Below are positions 10,731-21,763 of a stretch of 64,000 bases of DNA, piece by piece (position 1 is the stretch's first letter; every line of letters starts with the position of its first letter). The notes under the pieces were generated by a model, which did no database searches, was not told the DNA's origin, and saw nothing but the letters and a program-made list of their open reading frames with translations. Made by a program: the position numbers and the translations under genes. This stretch comes from Nannobrachium achirus (Eukaryota; Chordata; Actinopteri; Myctophiformes; Myctophidae), in the NCBI GenBank assembly GCA_963921795.1, contig OY997655.1, positions 8,530,322 through 8,594,321 on the forward strand, given 5' to 3'.

Positions 10731-10950
10731 TGCCGTCATGCCTCCCATGACAATGAGCTGGAGAGACAGAAGACAATGTCTGCCATGTCTCCCATCTCAA
10801 TGAGCAGGAGAGACAGAAGACAATGTCTGCCATGTCTCCCATCTCAATGAGCAGGAGAGACAGAAGACAATGTCTGCCATGTCTCCCATCTCAATGAGCA
10901 GGAGAGACAGAAGACAATGTCTGCCATGTCTCCCATCTCAATGAGCGCTG
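10731..10950. repeat. 47-bp minisatellite, about 4.5 units (left part)
   Basis: GTCTGCCATGTCTCCCATCT starts at 10778, 10825, 10872 and 10919, exactly 47 bp apart, with a diverged unit before. The array resumes at about 11865-11930 after the insertion at 10957-11856. Confidence 0.93.
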
Positions 10951-10956
10951 AAAGAC

Positions 10957-11856
10957 TAGGGGTGGGCGATATGGAAAAATACAATAGCACAATATTTCTT
11001 TCCAAGCTGTATCACGATACACAATCTCATCACGATTCTTTTTCATGTTGGTTTTTATGGTTATTTTTCAAGTTACTTAAAGCTATACTATGTAACTTTT
11101 TTAATAAAACAAATCTTAAAATTATCCTAACTATTAAATCGCTAAAGTTTTAGAACACCCACTCCATTAATTTGCCTTTTCTTTATATGTGTTCTACTGA
11201 GCCTGTGTGGCCGTGACCGGGACTGTTTTTCCCGGCAAAATTACACAACTGCATCATTCTGTATACGTGTCTCCCTACCGGCCAATCACAGCGCAGATCA
11301 TACACTGCCGGCCAATCACAGTGCGTCTTTCCGTCTTCTCAGGAAGTAGCTTGCCTCAACATAACAACAGCATTAACAGCATTACTCTGGTCTGGTGTAG
11401 GAGAATGCCTGGTCGGAGAGTGTTGCGAGACCCCTCTAAAGATGTAGGAGATGTCTGCGCGCTTCAGCCAGCAGTTATTGGTAGAAGGACTCGTCGGTGC
11501 TCAACAAGGACAAACTATATCAAAAAGACATTACCTGGGCACTTCAAAAATGACTACCCAAATAAAAGATGGAGCACTCAACTGGTCTGCACGTTCATTT
11601 ATTGTAGCGACAGGGTGACAGCATACAGATGAACCAAAAATCACTTTGGTTCGGGATCGGCACTCCAAATTGCGTCCCTAGTCGACAAATTGTGCCGAAC
11701 TAGTTCGGGATAGGCACTAGAAGAGTTAACAATTCAACAGGATTTTTCTATAAGGCTCCCTCATTCTATCACAATATATACGATATCTCTGAAAATACAT
11801 ATCGTGGAGACATTGTATCGTCTCAGCGATATTTATCACCATGTCGCCCACCCCTA
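10957..11856. mobile_element. TIR element (TAGGGGTGGGCGATAT) inserted into a minisatellite
   Basis: Its left end is TAGGGGTGGGCGATATGG and its right end CCATGTCGCCCACCCCTA. The flanks (TGAAAGAC and CCAGAGAC) share five of eight bases, in keeping with a decayed target duplication. Inside, CACGATACACAATCTCATCACG and its inverted counterpart are subterminal. A segment at about 11630-11727 ('ggatcggcactcc', 'gaactagttcgggata') is shared with the elements at 33246-33921 and 49337-50022. The 141-codon frame at 11207-11632 is not a recognised protein. Confidence 0.75.
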
Positions 11857-12103
11857 CCAGAGACAAGAGACAGCGTCTACCATGCCTCCCATGTTAATGA
11901 GCGCCAGAGACAAAAGACAATGTCGCTCTAACCTCCGCCAGTCTGCCTTGTCCGGTGCTGCAGCAGAGGACGTGCTCCCGCCACCGTTAACCGTTTTATA
12001 AGTGGTGTTATCGTAGACTCTGACCCTCGCCGCCCGTTTAATCTGTTAAGACCTGGAAACGCATCCGTGTCACTCTTCAGATTTGAAGTGATTTGAACCA
12101 CTT

Positions 12104-12302
12104 TTTTTTTTAAAGATTTGTTTTTGGGCTTTTTTTTATGCCTTTATTCGATAGGACAGTAGACTGACAGGAAATGGGGAGAGAGATGGGGAATGACATG
12201 TGGCAAAGGTCGTCCGGATCGGGAATCGAACTGGGGACGCCAGCAGGCATCATAGCCTAGTATATGGTGCGCGCCTTGACCACCAGGCCAGCGGGCGCCC
12301 CC
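12104..12302 (-). mobile_element. SINE family B, full insertion with 14-bp target duplication
   Basis: Exact 14-bp direct repeats GATTTGAACCACTT (12090-12103 and 12303-12316) bracket a poly-T-initiated insert containing 'gatcgggaatcgaactgg' (reverse-complement B box) and ending 'accaggccagcgggcgccccc', the tRNA-like 5' end on the minus strand. A long target duplication with a poly-A tail shows LINE-type retroposition. Confidence 0.93.
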
Positions 12303-13603
12303 GATTTGAACCACTTTAACTATTATTTTATGCTTTTACTATTAAAGAAAAGCAGATCTAAGGGCTCACAGGGCGGCACTGAGTATTCAAATCTTTGAAT
12401 GTATATTATGTAAAGCGAATATATGTACAACATTTGTAACTTGAATATTTGCTTCTGTGAGGTCCCTGATACATTATATTTTGAGATGGGGGTCGGTGGC
12501 CACATGCATTTAATTCTAGGGGACCTTGACATGAAAATGTCTGAGATCCACTGACATAGAAACATGTGTTTTTCAAAAACCTTAGAAGGATTTACAAGAC
12601 ATTCATAGAATCGGTTAGTCACAAGTTGTCATGCTGGCAGCACGCACTGTAAGCTTGTATATCTGCTACTTTTTTGAATAGCGTAAGTGTATGGTTAAAA
12701 GTGGTTAAAATCAAAGTGACAGAGGCTTTCCCAGCCCTAATGGTTTAGAAAAGCCATCCAGTCCAAGGACTTTCATTCTCTTCCACAGGTATGCCATTGA
12801 GCCTCCGCCTCCAGGAGGCAAATTAGTGGAGTGTCGCTGGAGCCGGCTGCAGACTAATTTAGAGCTAATCTCCATTCTCCAAAGCCCCGAGACTTCTTAT
12901 TTTTTTTCTCTCTCTCTCTCTCTTGGTGTGCAATCAGTGTAGTCTAAAAGGCCAACACACAGTCAAGAACCAAAGAAGTGAAGTGTGCTCTGTGCACGTA
13001 AACAAACACAGCTCTCTGGCTGAGGACACTAGTTTGTTTTGTCATTGTCATTCAGACAGTTTGTGTTTAGAGTTATTTTTTTAAGTGACTGTCGCTGCCG
13101 ACCTAGCCTGGCTCCAGCCAATAGACCCACCCACTCTCTGAGTGAACTGCATCTCTTGGTCTGGATGTGTCATATGACGCGTCTCTTGATACGGTATCTT
13201 GGCCTACCGACCAATGAAATCAATGCAATACGGAGGAGGGGTGCGTCTAACTTTTGAAAATCAACAGAAACAGTGGAGGGAGGGGTGGCTCACCAGCGTT
13301 CTTAATTGCCTCCTTTGATCTTCAGAAGAGCTGCAACTACAAGTGTCGATAGCTCGTTAGTGATTCTCTCTAATCAATGAAACATCAAAGACAATGACCT
13401 GTTGTGTGCATGTCATAGAGGGGAGGGGGAGGAGGGAATGTTTTGTGTGCAAAAGTCAAACACAACCCCTCCCACCAGATCTCTTGTGATTGGGAATTTC
13501 AAATTTTAAATCCCCTCCCCTTTTCAATCAAATAGAATGGAGACAACTTCAGACTCAAGCCCCAGCGCAGAGTCTGAAATCAGGCTACTGCCGACCAACA
13601 CCC

Positions 13604-13835
13604 TTGTAAATGGTGCCTTTATATAGCGCCTTTATCCAAGGCACTTTACATAAATAGTGCATTACATTCACCCATTCACACCAACCTGCTCACCGGGAGC
13701 AACTAGGGGTTCAGAGTCTTGCTCAAGGACTCTTCCACACTAACTCTGGGGGGAGCTCGGGATCGAACTGGGAAACCTTCGGGAACCCTCCGTGTTCTAA
13801 AGACGGTTTCTCTACCCCTGAGCCATTGTCCCGGG
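13604..13835 (-). mobile_element. SINE family A, minus orientation
   Basis: It reads in reverse from 'aaatggtgcctttatatagcgcc' through 'gcaactaggggttcagagtc' to a B-box reverse complement 'gatcgaactgg' and an A-box-like 'tctctacccctgagcc'. The head ends near 13835. Confidence 0.88.
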
Positions 13836-13929
13836 GGAGGGTGCAGTTTCCCAAACAGTGGGTTGGGACCCATGTCTGGGTCGTGGACCAAAAGAGAGAG
13901 AGAGATGCAAGCAATTACGTCACTGTCCA

Positions 13930-14085
13930 GGCACATACCGCATAGGCTCTGATGCCTGACAGCATGCCGTGGGTTTGAATCCCCATCCCGGCGACCTTTG
14001 CTGTGTGTCACTCCCCATCTCTCCCCATTTCCTGTCAGTCTACTGTCCTCAATATCAATGCATAAATCAATAAAATCACCCAAAA
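13930..14085 (+). mobile_element. SINE family B, plus orientation
   Basis: GGTTTGAATCCCCATCCCGG (B box) is followed by 'gtcactccccatctctcccc' and 'cctgtcagtctactgtcc', the inverse of the copy at 12104-12302, ending near an AATAAA-like A-rich tail. Confidence 0.75.
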
Positions 14086-14291
14086 TCGAATTGCTTTCGT
14101 GTGACGTTGTAGTGTGATCATGCAAGTAGGGCGTTAATCTATGAGAATAAAAACTACAACAAGTTAGAATATGGAGATAAGAGGTTTCTGACTGACAGCA
14201 GTGAATAACAACAACAGTAAAACTATCACCGCCACAACAATGATGTTTGAACATGTTTTGACTGTATTTTTCTTTCTCTTTTTGTTTTCAG

Positions 14292-14386
14292 ACAACCTGC
14301 TGATCGACTACCAGTTCACCTTCAGCCTGGTCCAGGAGGACGACCATCACTACACAGCCATCAACTTCATGGCCTCTCCTGAACAG
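14292..14386 (+). CDS. atrnl1: atrnl1 coding exon: membrane-proximal ectodomain, part 1
   Basis: The 95-nt exon has acceptor TTTTCAG (14290-14291) and donor GTAGAG (14387). It supplies two bases completing Tyr and then 31 codons beginning NLLIDYQFTFSL and ending INFMASPEQ, a region strongly conserved in attractin and attractin-like 1. It lies outside the cell between the last EGF unit and the glycosylated segment of the next exon. It ends in phase 0. Reading through the donor gives only Val-Glu and then TGA at 14393-14395. The donor is copied twice more downstream, at 14424 and 14461. Confidence 0.9.
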
Positions 14387-14466
14387 GTAGAGTGAACACA
14401 CTAGGAACACTGCAAATGAACAGGTACAGTGAACACACTAGGAACACTGCAAATGAACAGGTAGAG
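14381..14466 (+). repeat. 37-bp tandem repeat that triplicates the splice donor
   Basis: The unit GAACAGGTAGAGTGAACACA... recurs at 14381, 14418 and (partly) 14455. Each unit keeps CAG|GT: CAG|GTAGAG at 14387, CAG|GTACAG at 14424 and CAG|GTAGAG at 14461. The first includes the last two codons of the exon. The short direct repeat probably arose by local duplication. Confidence 0.95.
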
Positions 14467-14849
14467 TGAATTGTGTGTGAGTTGTGTGCTTGTAGATCGG
14501 CTATTTTCACTAGTTTAAATCATTTTTAAAAACGAACGGTTTTGGACACGACTTGGACAAGATTTTCAGAACGAAAACTGTTGCTGGAGTAGCGGGAACG
14601 CCACCGTCGCCCCCTGCAATGTTGTGGCCCTCGGCTTGGTACGCTAGACATAATTCGGCCCTTGGGGAAAACTAATTGGGGAACCCTGCAGTACATAAAT
14701 GCACCATTTACCATTTAGGTTGGCTATTTTCTCTATTTCTGCGTGACACTGTTGTGTGACGGAGGCGGCTGAGTCCAGTGACGTCACAGCCTCTTCCTCC
14801 GTGCTCAATGAAACTCATGAGTTGTTGGTGGTTTTGTCTCCCCCTGCAG
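14387..14849 (+). other. atrnl1: atrnl1 intron, 463 bp
   Basis: Phase-0 intron. It contains the donor triplication, a half copy of the common hairpin at about 14486-14510 and a SINE family A tail fragment at about 14690-14718. The acceptor is CCCCCTGCAG at 14840-14849. Confidence 0.85.
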
Positions 14850-14928
14850 GCCAACAAGAACCTGGACATGTCCATCAATGCATCCAACAACTTCAACCTC
14901 AACATCACCTGGTCTGTGGGCTCCACCG
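14850..14928 (+). CDS. atrnl1: atrnl1 coding exon: glycosylated ectodomain segment
   Basis: The 79-nt exon has acceptor CCCTGCAG and donor GTAAAA (14929). It encodes 26 codons plus one base: ANKNLDMSINASNNF then NLNITWSVGST, with Gly/Ala completed by the next exon. Two N-glycosylation sequons are visible, NAS and NIT. SVGST followed by AGTISGEE fits my recollection of attractin-like 1 better than attractin, and is a main reason for the symbol. Confidence 0.9.
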
Positions 14929-15146
14929 GTAAAACTCTTCTCATTCATTCTTACATTCACTCCGAACGAGGGATGGGACGATAAGTGATATTACCGTTTA
15001 TCGTGATTAAAAAACACTCACAATAATCGTATCGTGGAGATTTAATTTATCGTTATATCATCGTCCTCCGTCATGCACTGGGATCAATTCACCTTTTAGT
15101 TGCTGAGCTGTATATCCGGTACCACTTAAACCCTCGCACAACAGTA

Positions 15147-15201
15147 GTGAAAACAGCAGATCTACAAGCACACAACGTGCTTGTAGATCGGCTGTTTTCA
15201 C
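15147..15201. repeat. Common hairpin, short form, ACAACGTG centre
   Basis: GTGAAAACAGCAGATCTAC and its inverse surround a short CACAACGTG centre. The flank 'actagtttaaatcattttta' is the same as near 14510 and 62390, so this copy belongs to the 'GTCGGGTGGAAACCTTGT' family of 62345-62590. Confidence 0.85.
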
Positions 15202-15837
15202 TAGTTTAAATCATTTTTAAAATGATAAATACAATACTGGCTTTCAAGCAGTTTCAAGGGGCACACTTGACCCTTCTCAGGGGCACACCAAAGGTCCCCA
15301 GGCACAGTGGTTGAGAAACACTGGCTAAGTGTGCAGGCCTTTTGGTTCTTGAGCCAGAAAAGTTTGGGTAACCAAACCACTGGCCAAGGACACCGCGATC
15401 ATCGTTCTGTGTCCTGTTATTTATCACCATCCAAAACGCACGCACATAGTCGTCCTCCCAAAAGTCAGGCCTTCCCCCCTCCCCCCTCTGCACGACATTG
15501 ACATTTTCTCCTGCCCGTTAAACTGCCGCCGCGCGCCCCCTTCCGCCACCTCGACCTTTCGCTTGGTGTGCTGTCATTAATATTTGAAGTCAGTTTTTTG
15601 CCCACAAAGATACTTTCAGTCTGGTGGAGGGGGGGGGGACCGGAGGGACCCTTCAACAATCGACAAGTCCGAGCCCGGCGTCTTCGGGGGGCTGGCGGAG
15701 AAGGAGGGGGACGTCGGGGGAGAGGGGGGGACGTCGTGCGGAGTGATTTCAATTAAGATAAGAGCGCTCACGTAGGCCCGCTCTCCAGCTGTCATTTTCA
15801 GCGCTTTTGTTTCAGAGCCGTGGGTTGGAATGTCGAT

Positions 15838-15980
<143 letters not shown>

Positions 15981-16100
15981 GCTCTGGCCTTGAAAGGAGG
16001 AAATAAGAAAAAACGTTTTGGAGAGACGGACAATGAGGGGGCCGTCGCCCCTTCTTTGTGCGCTCGTCTTCTTTTCCGGAGCGTTTATCGAGTGGTGCTT

Positions 16101-16705
16101 TTAACCCATTCAGAACGGGTACACAGTATTGTGTATCATTATTTAACTATTGAAAAATAGCAGATATAAACTATTAAGTATCTGTGCCGCGCTGCGAGCT
16201 TGTAGATCTGCTATTTTTGAAAAATCGTGAAAATTAGAATTTTGACCCGATTCTATAAGTGTCTTTTGAATCCTTCTAAGGTTTTTTATTTATTATTATT
16301 TTTTTTTTAAACCTATGTTTCTATGTCAGCAATCTGGCCAGCCATCGTCAAAGAAAAGGTCCTTTTCGCTTAAATGGAGCTCAGTTAGTCTGTTCTTCAG
16401 AGACTACTATGTCAGTGGTTCTAAAACCTTTTCATGTGAAGGACCCCAAAAATGATGTGTATTTGGCCACGGACCCCCATCTCAAAATATTTAGTTCCAG
16501 GGACCACCCAGAAGCAAAATTTGAGTTACAAACGTTTGCTTTGAAAATACATATATTCAAAGATTTGCACACATTTTCACGACTTTTTCAAAAATAGCAG
16601 ATCTACAAGCTCGCAGCGCGGCACTCGGTGCTGCGCTGTGAGCTTGTATATCTGCTATTTTTCACTGGTTAAAGCATTCAATAATTCTAGACCTAAATGG
16701 GTTAA
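16101..16705 (+). mobile_element. piggyBac-like TTAA-bounded element, two-hairpin family (reference copy)
   Basis: The 605-bp element starts TTAACCCATTCAGAACGG and ends CCTAAATGGGTTAA. TTAA at each border with CCC next to it is characteristic of piggyBac-like elements. The left hairpin (16153-16218) has a broken left arm; the right hairpin (16590-16662) is intact. An internal CAGTGGTTCTAAAACC resembles one hAT terminus only. Non-coding; copies at 2167, 19436, 21161, 40150, 59845 and 60449. Confidence 0.85.
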
Positions 16706-17145
16706 AACGCCACTCTATCTCAAATTGATATTTCAGCCGTGGCATATTGAATTGGTGAGAAAAAAAAAGTTATAATAATAACGTTTTTATTACTTTATCG
16801 TTGGAGCCATTTTCTGCTGAATATCATGTTAATGTGACTCTAACCAGATTGACATTGACTTTTGAAGGCTAATTAAATGTAATTATTATCTACGATAACA
16901 TATTTATGACAAAATATAATCAACCCCCGGCCTCTATTAATTAAATGCAGTCTTGGACTTTGAACTTTATTTTGCGACTGTAGGTCACAGTTAACTATGA
17001 AAACCGGCACATCTTGTCCGCGTATCTCTGTAGGTCACGCCTGACACTGTGGTTCCCCTGACACATCACTGTGACATCACAGGTCTGTGGGTTTGTCGCA
17101 CTGACATCATGCTCTGACATCACTGTGATGTCAGGAGAGCCACTC

Positions 17146-17658
17146 TTAACTCTTTCAAAGCCACAGAGGTAGATTGACGAGAATTATTAATTAGGCAACC
17201 AAGCCACAGACGAAGGTTGACGAGAATAGGCTATTTTTGTTATAAAACAACTCAAAATACATTATTTTTGCCGATTTAACAAACAAGGGTTCCGCACGGA
17301 ACCTAAACGCTTGCCTCCAGTGGCAGATCATGTGACTGAACGAAAACGGGGAAGTGCACGATCCATTCTGGGTCTGCCTTGTTGTGATTCTGGTTAGAAT
17401 GCATTATACATAAAAACACACTTTCCTCCTCACCCGTAAGTCGGATTTTCAGCACATGCACGGAGCGCGTGCGTGGAGCGCCCGACGCAAAAGTAGCTAT
17501 TTGCTCATTTTGTTAGAATGGTTGTATGAGTGTAACTATGGTGGAATTTAACGTCACCCAGGGTACTGAAAAGAATGGACAGAACGGATAGATGTGTAAA
17601 CAGCGTTTTTTTGTGGTCGTAAAAAAACACTGAAATGGGCTGGCAGTAAAACTGTTAA
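17146..17658. mobile_element. TTAA-bounded element, TTAACTCTTTCAAAGCC family
   Basis: Left end TTAACTCTTTCAAAGCC and right end GGCAGTAAAACTGTTAA; 'aggtagattgacgagaa' is inside. A related start, TTAACTCTTTCCATGCC, occurs at 43679 inside the element at 43409-44172. No transposase is present. Confidence 0.7.
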
Positions 17659-17689
17659 CAGAATGGGTTTGCCGCTCTGACATCACGCT

Positions 17690-17960
17690 CTGTCTTCACT
17701 GTGATGTCACACTAACAGAATCCCTTTTATGCCCTGATGTCATCAATATAAGCCCATATCTAACAGGACTTCATATGGGAATGCCCATATATGGAGGCCA
17801 CATCGGCCACATACCACACCAACAGAATCCATATAGGGCCAAGACAGATGGCCTAGACAGCCCATTATGTGTGTGGCTGGTTCTACAGAAATGGATCTCC
17901 ATGTATGGGCATAAAAGGTGTATGATGTCAGATGACATAGTCATAATAAGACTTTCACAT
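17690..17960. repeat. Dispersed repeat with CArG box (GATGTCATCAATATAAGCCC family)
   Basis: It shares 'gatgtcatcaatat', 'aagcccatatct' and 'ggaatgcccatatatgga' with 44740-44880 (inverted) and 55770-55865. CCATATATGG at about 17786-17795 is a perfect CArG box. Confidence 0.75.
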
Positions 17961-18005
17961 AACGAATAACTGAGTAAGCACCCTCGGAGCTTTGCTGTGT
18001 GAAAA

Positions 18006-18050
18006 CGTGCTCAGAACGTGCTCAGAACGTGCTCAGAACGTGCTCAGAAT
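18006..18050 (+). repeat. 11-bp tandem repeat ahead of an exon acceptor
   Basis: GTGCTCAGAAC repeats four times, ending about 31 bp before the exon at 18082. Each unit contains a CTCAG that loosely resembles a branch-point motif. Confidence 0.9.
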
Positions 18051-18081
18051 TAACCCCTATGTGTTCCTCTCCTAACTACAG

Positions 18082-18239
18082 CTGGGACCATCTCAGGAGA
18101 GGAGGTTCCCATCGTCTCCAAGACCAACATCAAGGAGTACAAGGAGAGCTTCTCCTGTGAGAAGTTCACCTTCAGGTCCAACCCCAACATCACCTTCTAC
18201 GTCTACGTCAGCAACTTCTCATGGCCTATCAAGATCCAG
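18082..18239 (+). CDS. atrnl1: atrnl1 coding exon: ectodomain next to the membrane
   Basis: The 158-nt exon has acceptor CTACAG (18080-18081) and donor GTGAGG (18240). It completes Ala and adds 52 codons: GTISGEEVPIVSKTNIKEYK, then ESFSCEKFTF, RSNPNITFYVYVSNFSWPIK and IQ. Sequons NIT and NFS predict two more N-glycans. The pattern VSKTNIKEYK...PNITFYVYVSNFSWPIKIQ is diagnostic of attractin-family proteins. A cysteine in SFSCEKF is one residue I do not expect at that place in mammals, from memory. Intron phases are 1 before and 0 after. Confidence 0.93.
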
Positions 18240-18426
18240 GTGAGGACCTCTGTCTCTATGACTTGTTGTTGTTGTTGTTGTTCTTCTTATTCTCCTGGGT
18301 GGCTCTGGCTCAGGAGGTAGGGCCACAGATATAAAAAGCTAGATACCTCCCCCAGGGGCGTCACACCAAATTCTGGGCCCTGGGTACAAGGATTCACTGT
18401 GGGCCCCCCATGAATGTTAACTATTG

Positions 18427-18456
18427 AAAAATAGCAGATATAGATCTGCTATTTTT
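18427..18456. repeat. Collapsed common hairpin
   Basis: AAAATAGCAGATATAGATCT then GCTATTTTT: only the outermost 12-14 bases of each arm remain. Flanks ('gaaaaattgtgaaaatgtgtgcaa', 'cctatgtttctatgtcagtg') match the TTAACCCATT family, so this is a deletion derivative spanning about 18410-18570. Confidence 0.85.
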
Positions 18457-18559
18457 GAAAAATTGTGAAAATGTGTGCAAGAAACTTATGTTTCTATGTC
18501 AGTGATGCTCAAACCTTTTCATGTCAAGGACCCCCCAAAAAAATGATTTGAATTTGGCC

Positions 18560-18725
18560 ACGCTCGCCAGTTGCCACCGTTGATGTGTGAATGTGGGAAG
18601 TGAGGAAGCTGGCGTTGACTGTTCACCGCTTCACTTCCCAATGTATGAATGAGTGGACCGTTGTAAAGCGCTTTGAGTTCGCAACTTGCTTAGAAAAGTG
18701 CTATAAAATGCAGTCCATTATTGTT
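18560..18725 (+). mobile_element. SINE-like tail fragment
   Basis: 'gtaaagcgctttgagttcgc' and 'agaaaagtgctataaaatgcagtcc' form the common 3' end of teleost retroposons; a smaller relative is at about 24160-24215. The head is not recognised. Confidence 0.5.
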
Positions 18726-19435
18726 ATTATCATCATTCTCCTTCTCCTCCTCCTCCTAGAGGTATAACATTGAAAAAGTGGAGGGCACTGTCTGATGGCA
18801 GATCTTGCGGACGTGGTGCCAGATCTCTAGATCTAGATGGTTAATTTGGATTTCTCAGAATGTTGGGAAGATTGTGTGGCTTGTGAGGATTGGTTACAAT
18901 ATTTAGTATCTTTTTTTTTTTTTTTTTTTTTGCAAACAGTTTGTTTGCCAATGAACCTACTTTTTCAGTGGGATTTGGATTATTTTGAGTGCACCACACT
19001 CACACTGCACAACCTTATATTAGCATCCCTATTCTGGGAATGTCAAAGTAAGCAAACATACACAAAAATCGCGAGATTCTGCAAAAGAAATTCGATGTCC
19101 AAGCTTACAATGCGTCGTGTTGCTTTTGAAGGTTTTGAGCTTGTACATCCGCATTTCATGTACTACAAAGTTTATAGGTTTTAAGACAAGTGGTCATGAG
19201 AAAATGTGAAATGGGCTTGAATCCATAATCGTGCTACATTTTATCATTATAAAAGAGACAGTGTAATTTATTACAATTAACAGTATTAATATGCAGTAAT
19301 GAATCTGCATAAGCACACACAGCTGTGTTTCTTCTTTTAGCCGGCAGACAGTGAAGCAGCATTTCACTGTTTACAGTGTAGCACGCCTGTAAGAACCTGC
19401 CACAGCTATCACTTATCTGGAGGTGTGTTAAAACA

Positions 19436-20000
19436 TTTAGGCCTGAACACATTATGACGCAATATTTTATGCTTTAAATATAAAAAAATAGCAGATATAC
19501 ACGAGCTTGTAGATCTGCTATTTTTGAAAAATCGTGAAAATTAGAATTTTGACCCGATTCTATAAGTGTCTTTTGAATCCTTCTAAGATTTTTTGAAAAA
19601 AACCTATGTTTCTTTGTCAGCAATCTGGCCAGCCATCGTCAAAGAAAAGGTCCTTTTCACTTAACTGGAGCTCAGTTAGTCTGTTCTTGAGAGACTACTG
19701 TGTCAGTGGTGCTCAAACCTTTTCATGTGAAGGACCCCCAAAATGATATTTATTTGGCCACGGACCCCCATTTCAAAATATCTAGTTCCAGGGACCACCC
19801 AGAAGCAAAATTTGAGTTACAAACGTTCACTTTGAAAATACATATTATATTCAAAGATTTGCACACATTTTCACGACTTTTTCAAAAATAGCAGATCTAC
19901 AAGCTCGCAGCGCGGCACTCGGTGCCGCGCTGTGAGCTTGTTTATCTGCTATTTTTCACTGGTTAAAGCATTCAATAATTCTAGGCCCTAAATGGGTTAA
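19436..20000 (+). mobile_element. Two-hairpin TTAA-family element, left end decayed
   Basis: It ends CCTAAATGGGTTAA (TTAA 19997-20000). The left hairpin is partly collapsed (19484-19525); the right hairpin (19884-19956) is intact with GCAGCGCGGCACT inner arms. The interior matches 16101-16705. Confidence 0.85.
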
Positions 20001-20070
20001 AACAAAGATGAAACACTGACAGGTTGGGAAAAATATCCATACTGTGGTGTCATGAGCCGTAAAATAAGAT

Positions 20071-20140
20071 GGCACGCACGCACGCAAACGCGCACACACA
20101 CACGCACGCACGCACACACACACACACGCACACGCACACA

Positions 20141-20172
<32 letters not shown>

Positions 20173-20216
20173 CACACACACGCACACACACACACACACA
20201 CACACGCACACACACT
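20071..20216. repeat. Compound (CACG)n/(CA)n microsatellite
   Basis: Alternating CACG and CA runs over about 145 bp. The cysteine/valine-rich minus frames are artefacts. Confidence 0.95.
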
Positions 20217-20329
20217 AATGCGTGGTGAAGATGGCTGCTGTGAAATATCATTTTGAGAGTGATGTGTGGTCACCATGTTGACATTGATGTTAGGGGGAAA
20301 CGCAGGACATTATTCTTAAAGATGTAGAG

Positions 20330-20640
20330 CAGGGGCGGGCAACTTTGATGATGGCGAGGGCCACTATATTTCCACCTTCACTCCAGAGGGCCACATTGCA
20401 TATTGCTACGTCCTATACTTTGTCATTCTGGTATCTCATGCAAAAGAAAGCAAAAATAGCAGATCTACAAGCTCAAAACGCATCGCGCTGCGATGCGTTT
20501 TGAGCTTGTGGATCTGCTATTTTTGCTTCTTTTGAATTGGAATCCTGAATTACTTTTTTTTTTTTTAATTGGGATCCTGAAATGTAACATTTCGATTTAA
20601 TTTCAAACGCATTTAGTTATACTCATGTTAACTTTATCAC
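20330..20640. mobile_element. hAT-like element, GGGCAACTTTGATGATGG family, incomplete
   Basis: It starts CAGGGGCGGGCAACTTTG and carries a perfect hairpin at 20450-20526 with inner arms AAAACGCATCGC. The right terminus is not found. Sister copy: 21962-22465. Confidence 0.8.
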
Positions 20641-21160
20641 ACAATCAGACACATGCACATTAGGGGCGGAAATCTCTAGGTACTGTACCTGACGATTTGA
20701 TTCTGATTCAAAGGGCTACGATTCGATCACGATGCATCTTGATTCTAATGCATGATTCTTTTACCCCTCACTGTGTGATTAAAAAAACAAAGTGCTTTCT
20801 AGTGATCCATAATGAAAACCGATTAATGTACTTACATTATATCATCTTATCTGCATTATGATTAATCTAGTAATCTATTTTATTTTCCACCACTAACACA
20901 TATACCTTAAAGGCTAATTAAAACTACACCTACGTGGAAAACAAAGTCATTACAAAATAAAAATAACCTTTTTTTATATATATATAAATGTTATCCTGAG
21001 ATGAAACCAACCTCGATACCACCTGGCTTCCTAGACCGTCTCATCCTCCTGCCTAGGTTCTGCTTGATGTTCACTCCTGTGTTGGTGGTGATGGTTGTTC
21101 TGTCCTGGGGGAGGAAATGAAAATAAATCCCTTAAGAGCTCCACAACTCTGGGTAGTACT

Positions 21161-21763
21161 TTAAACCATTCAGAACGTGGTACACATTATTGTGTATCAT
21201 TATTTTATGCTTTAACTATTGAAAAATAGCAGATATACAAGCTCACAGCGCTGCACCGAGTGCCGCGCTGCGAGCTTGTAGATCTGCTATTTTTGAAAAA
21301 TCGTGAAAATTTGAATGTTGACTCGATTCTATAAGTGTCTTTTGAATCCTTCTAAGGTTTTAAAAAAAAAAAAAAACCTGTGTTTCTATCTGGCCAGCTA
21401 TCGTCAATGAAAAGGTCCTTTTCACTTAACTGGAGCTCAGTTAGTCTGTTCTTGAGAGACTACTGTGTCAGTGGTTCTCAAACCTTTTCATGTGAAGGAC
21501 CCCCAAAATTATATTTATTTGGCCACGGACCCGCATCTCAAAATATTTAGTTCCACGGACCACCCAGAAGCAAAATTTGAGTTACGAACGTTCGCTTTGA
21601 AAATACATGATATTCAAAGATTTGCCCACATTTTCACGACTTTTAAAAAAAATAGCAGATCTACAAGCTCGCAGCGCGGCACTCGGTGCCGCGCTGTGAA
21701 CTTGTATATCTGCTATTTTTCACTGGTTAAAGCATTCAACAATTCTAGGCCTAAATGGGTTAA
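21161..21763 (+). mobile_element. Two-hairpin TTAA-family element, near complete
   Basis: TTAA at 21161-21164 and 21760-21763 bound a 603-bp copy, with hairpins at 21222-21295 and 21648-21720. The first C of the CCC motif is mutated to A at the left end. Confidence 0.88.

Larger units (their letters stand above)
8786..14291 (+). other. atrnl1: atrnl1 intron, 5.5 kb
   Basis: Phase-1 intron. It holds a short CA/CG tract at about 8805-8852, a 19-bp hairpin, two adjacent foldback elements, a split 47-bp minisatellite, and SINEs of families A and B. A diverged hairpin-bearing element at about 12304-12680 contains half-hairpins near 12350 and 12648. About 12700-13600 shows a (CT)n at about 12908-12922 and nothing else I recognise. 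Confidence 0.85.

Noticed and set aside
11207..11632. 141-residue plus frame as a gene
   Set aside because: It lies within a transposable element, has no recognisable domain and its codons look non-coding.
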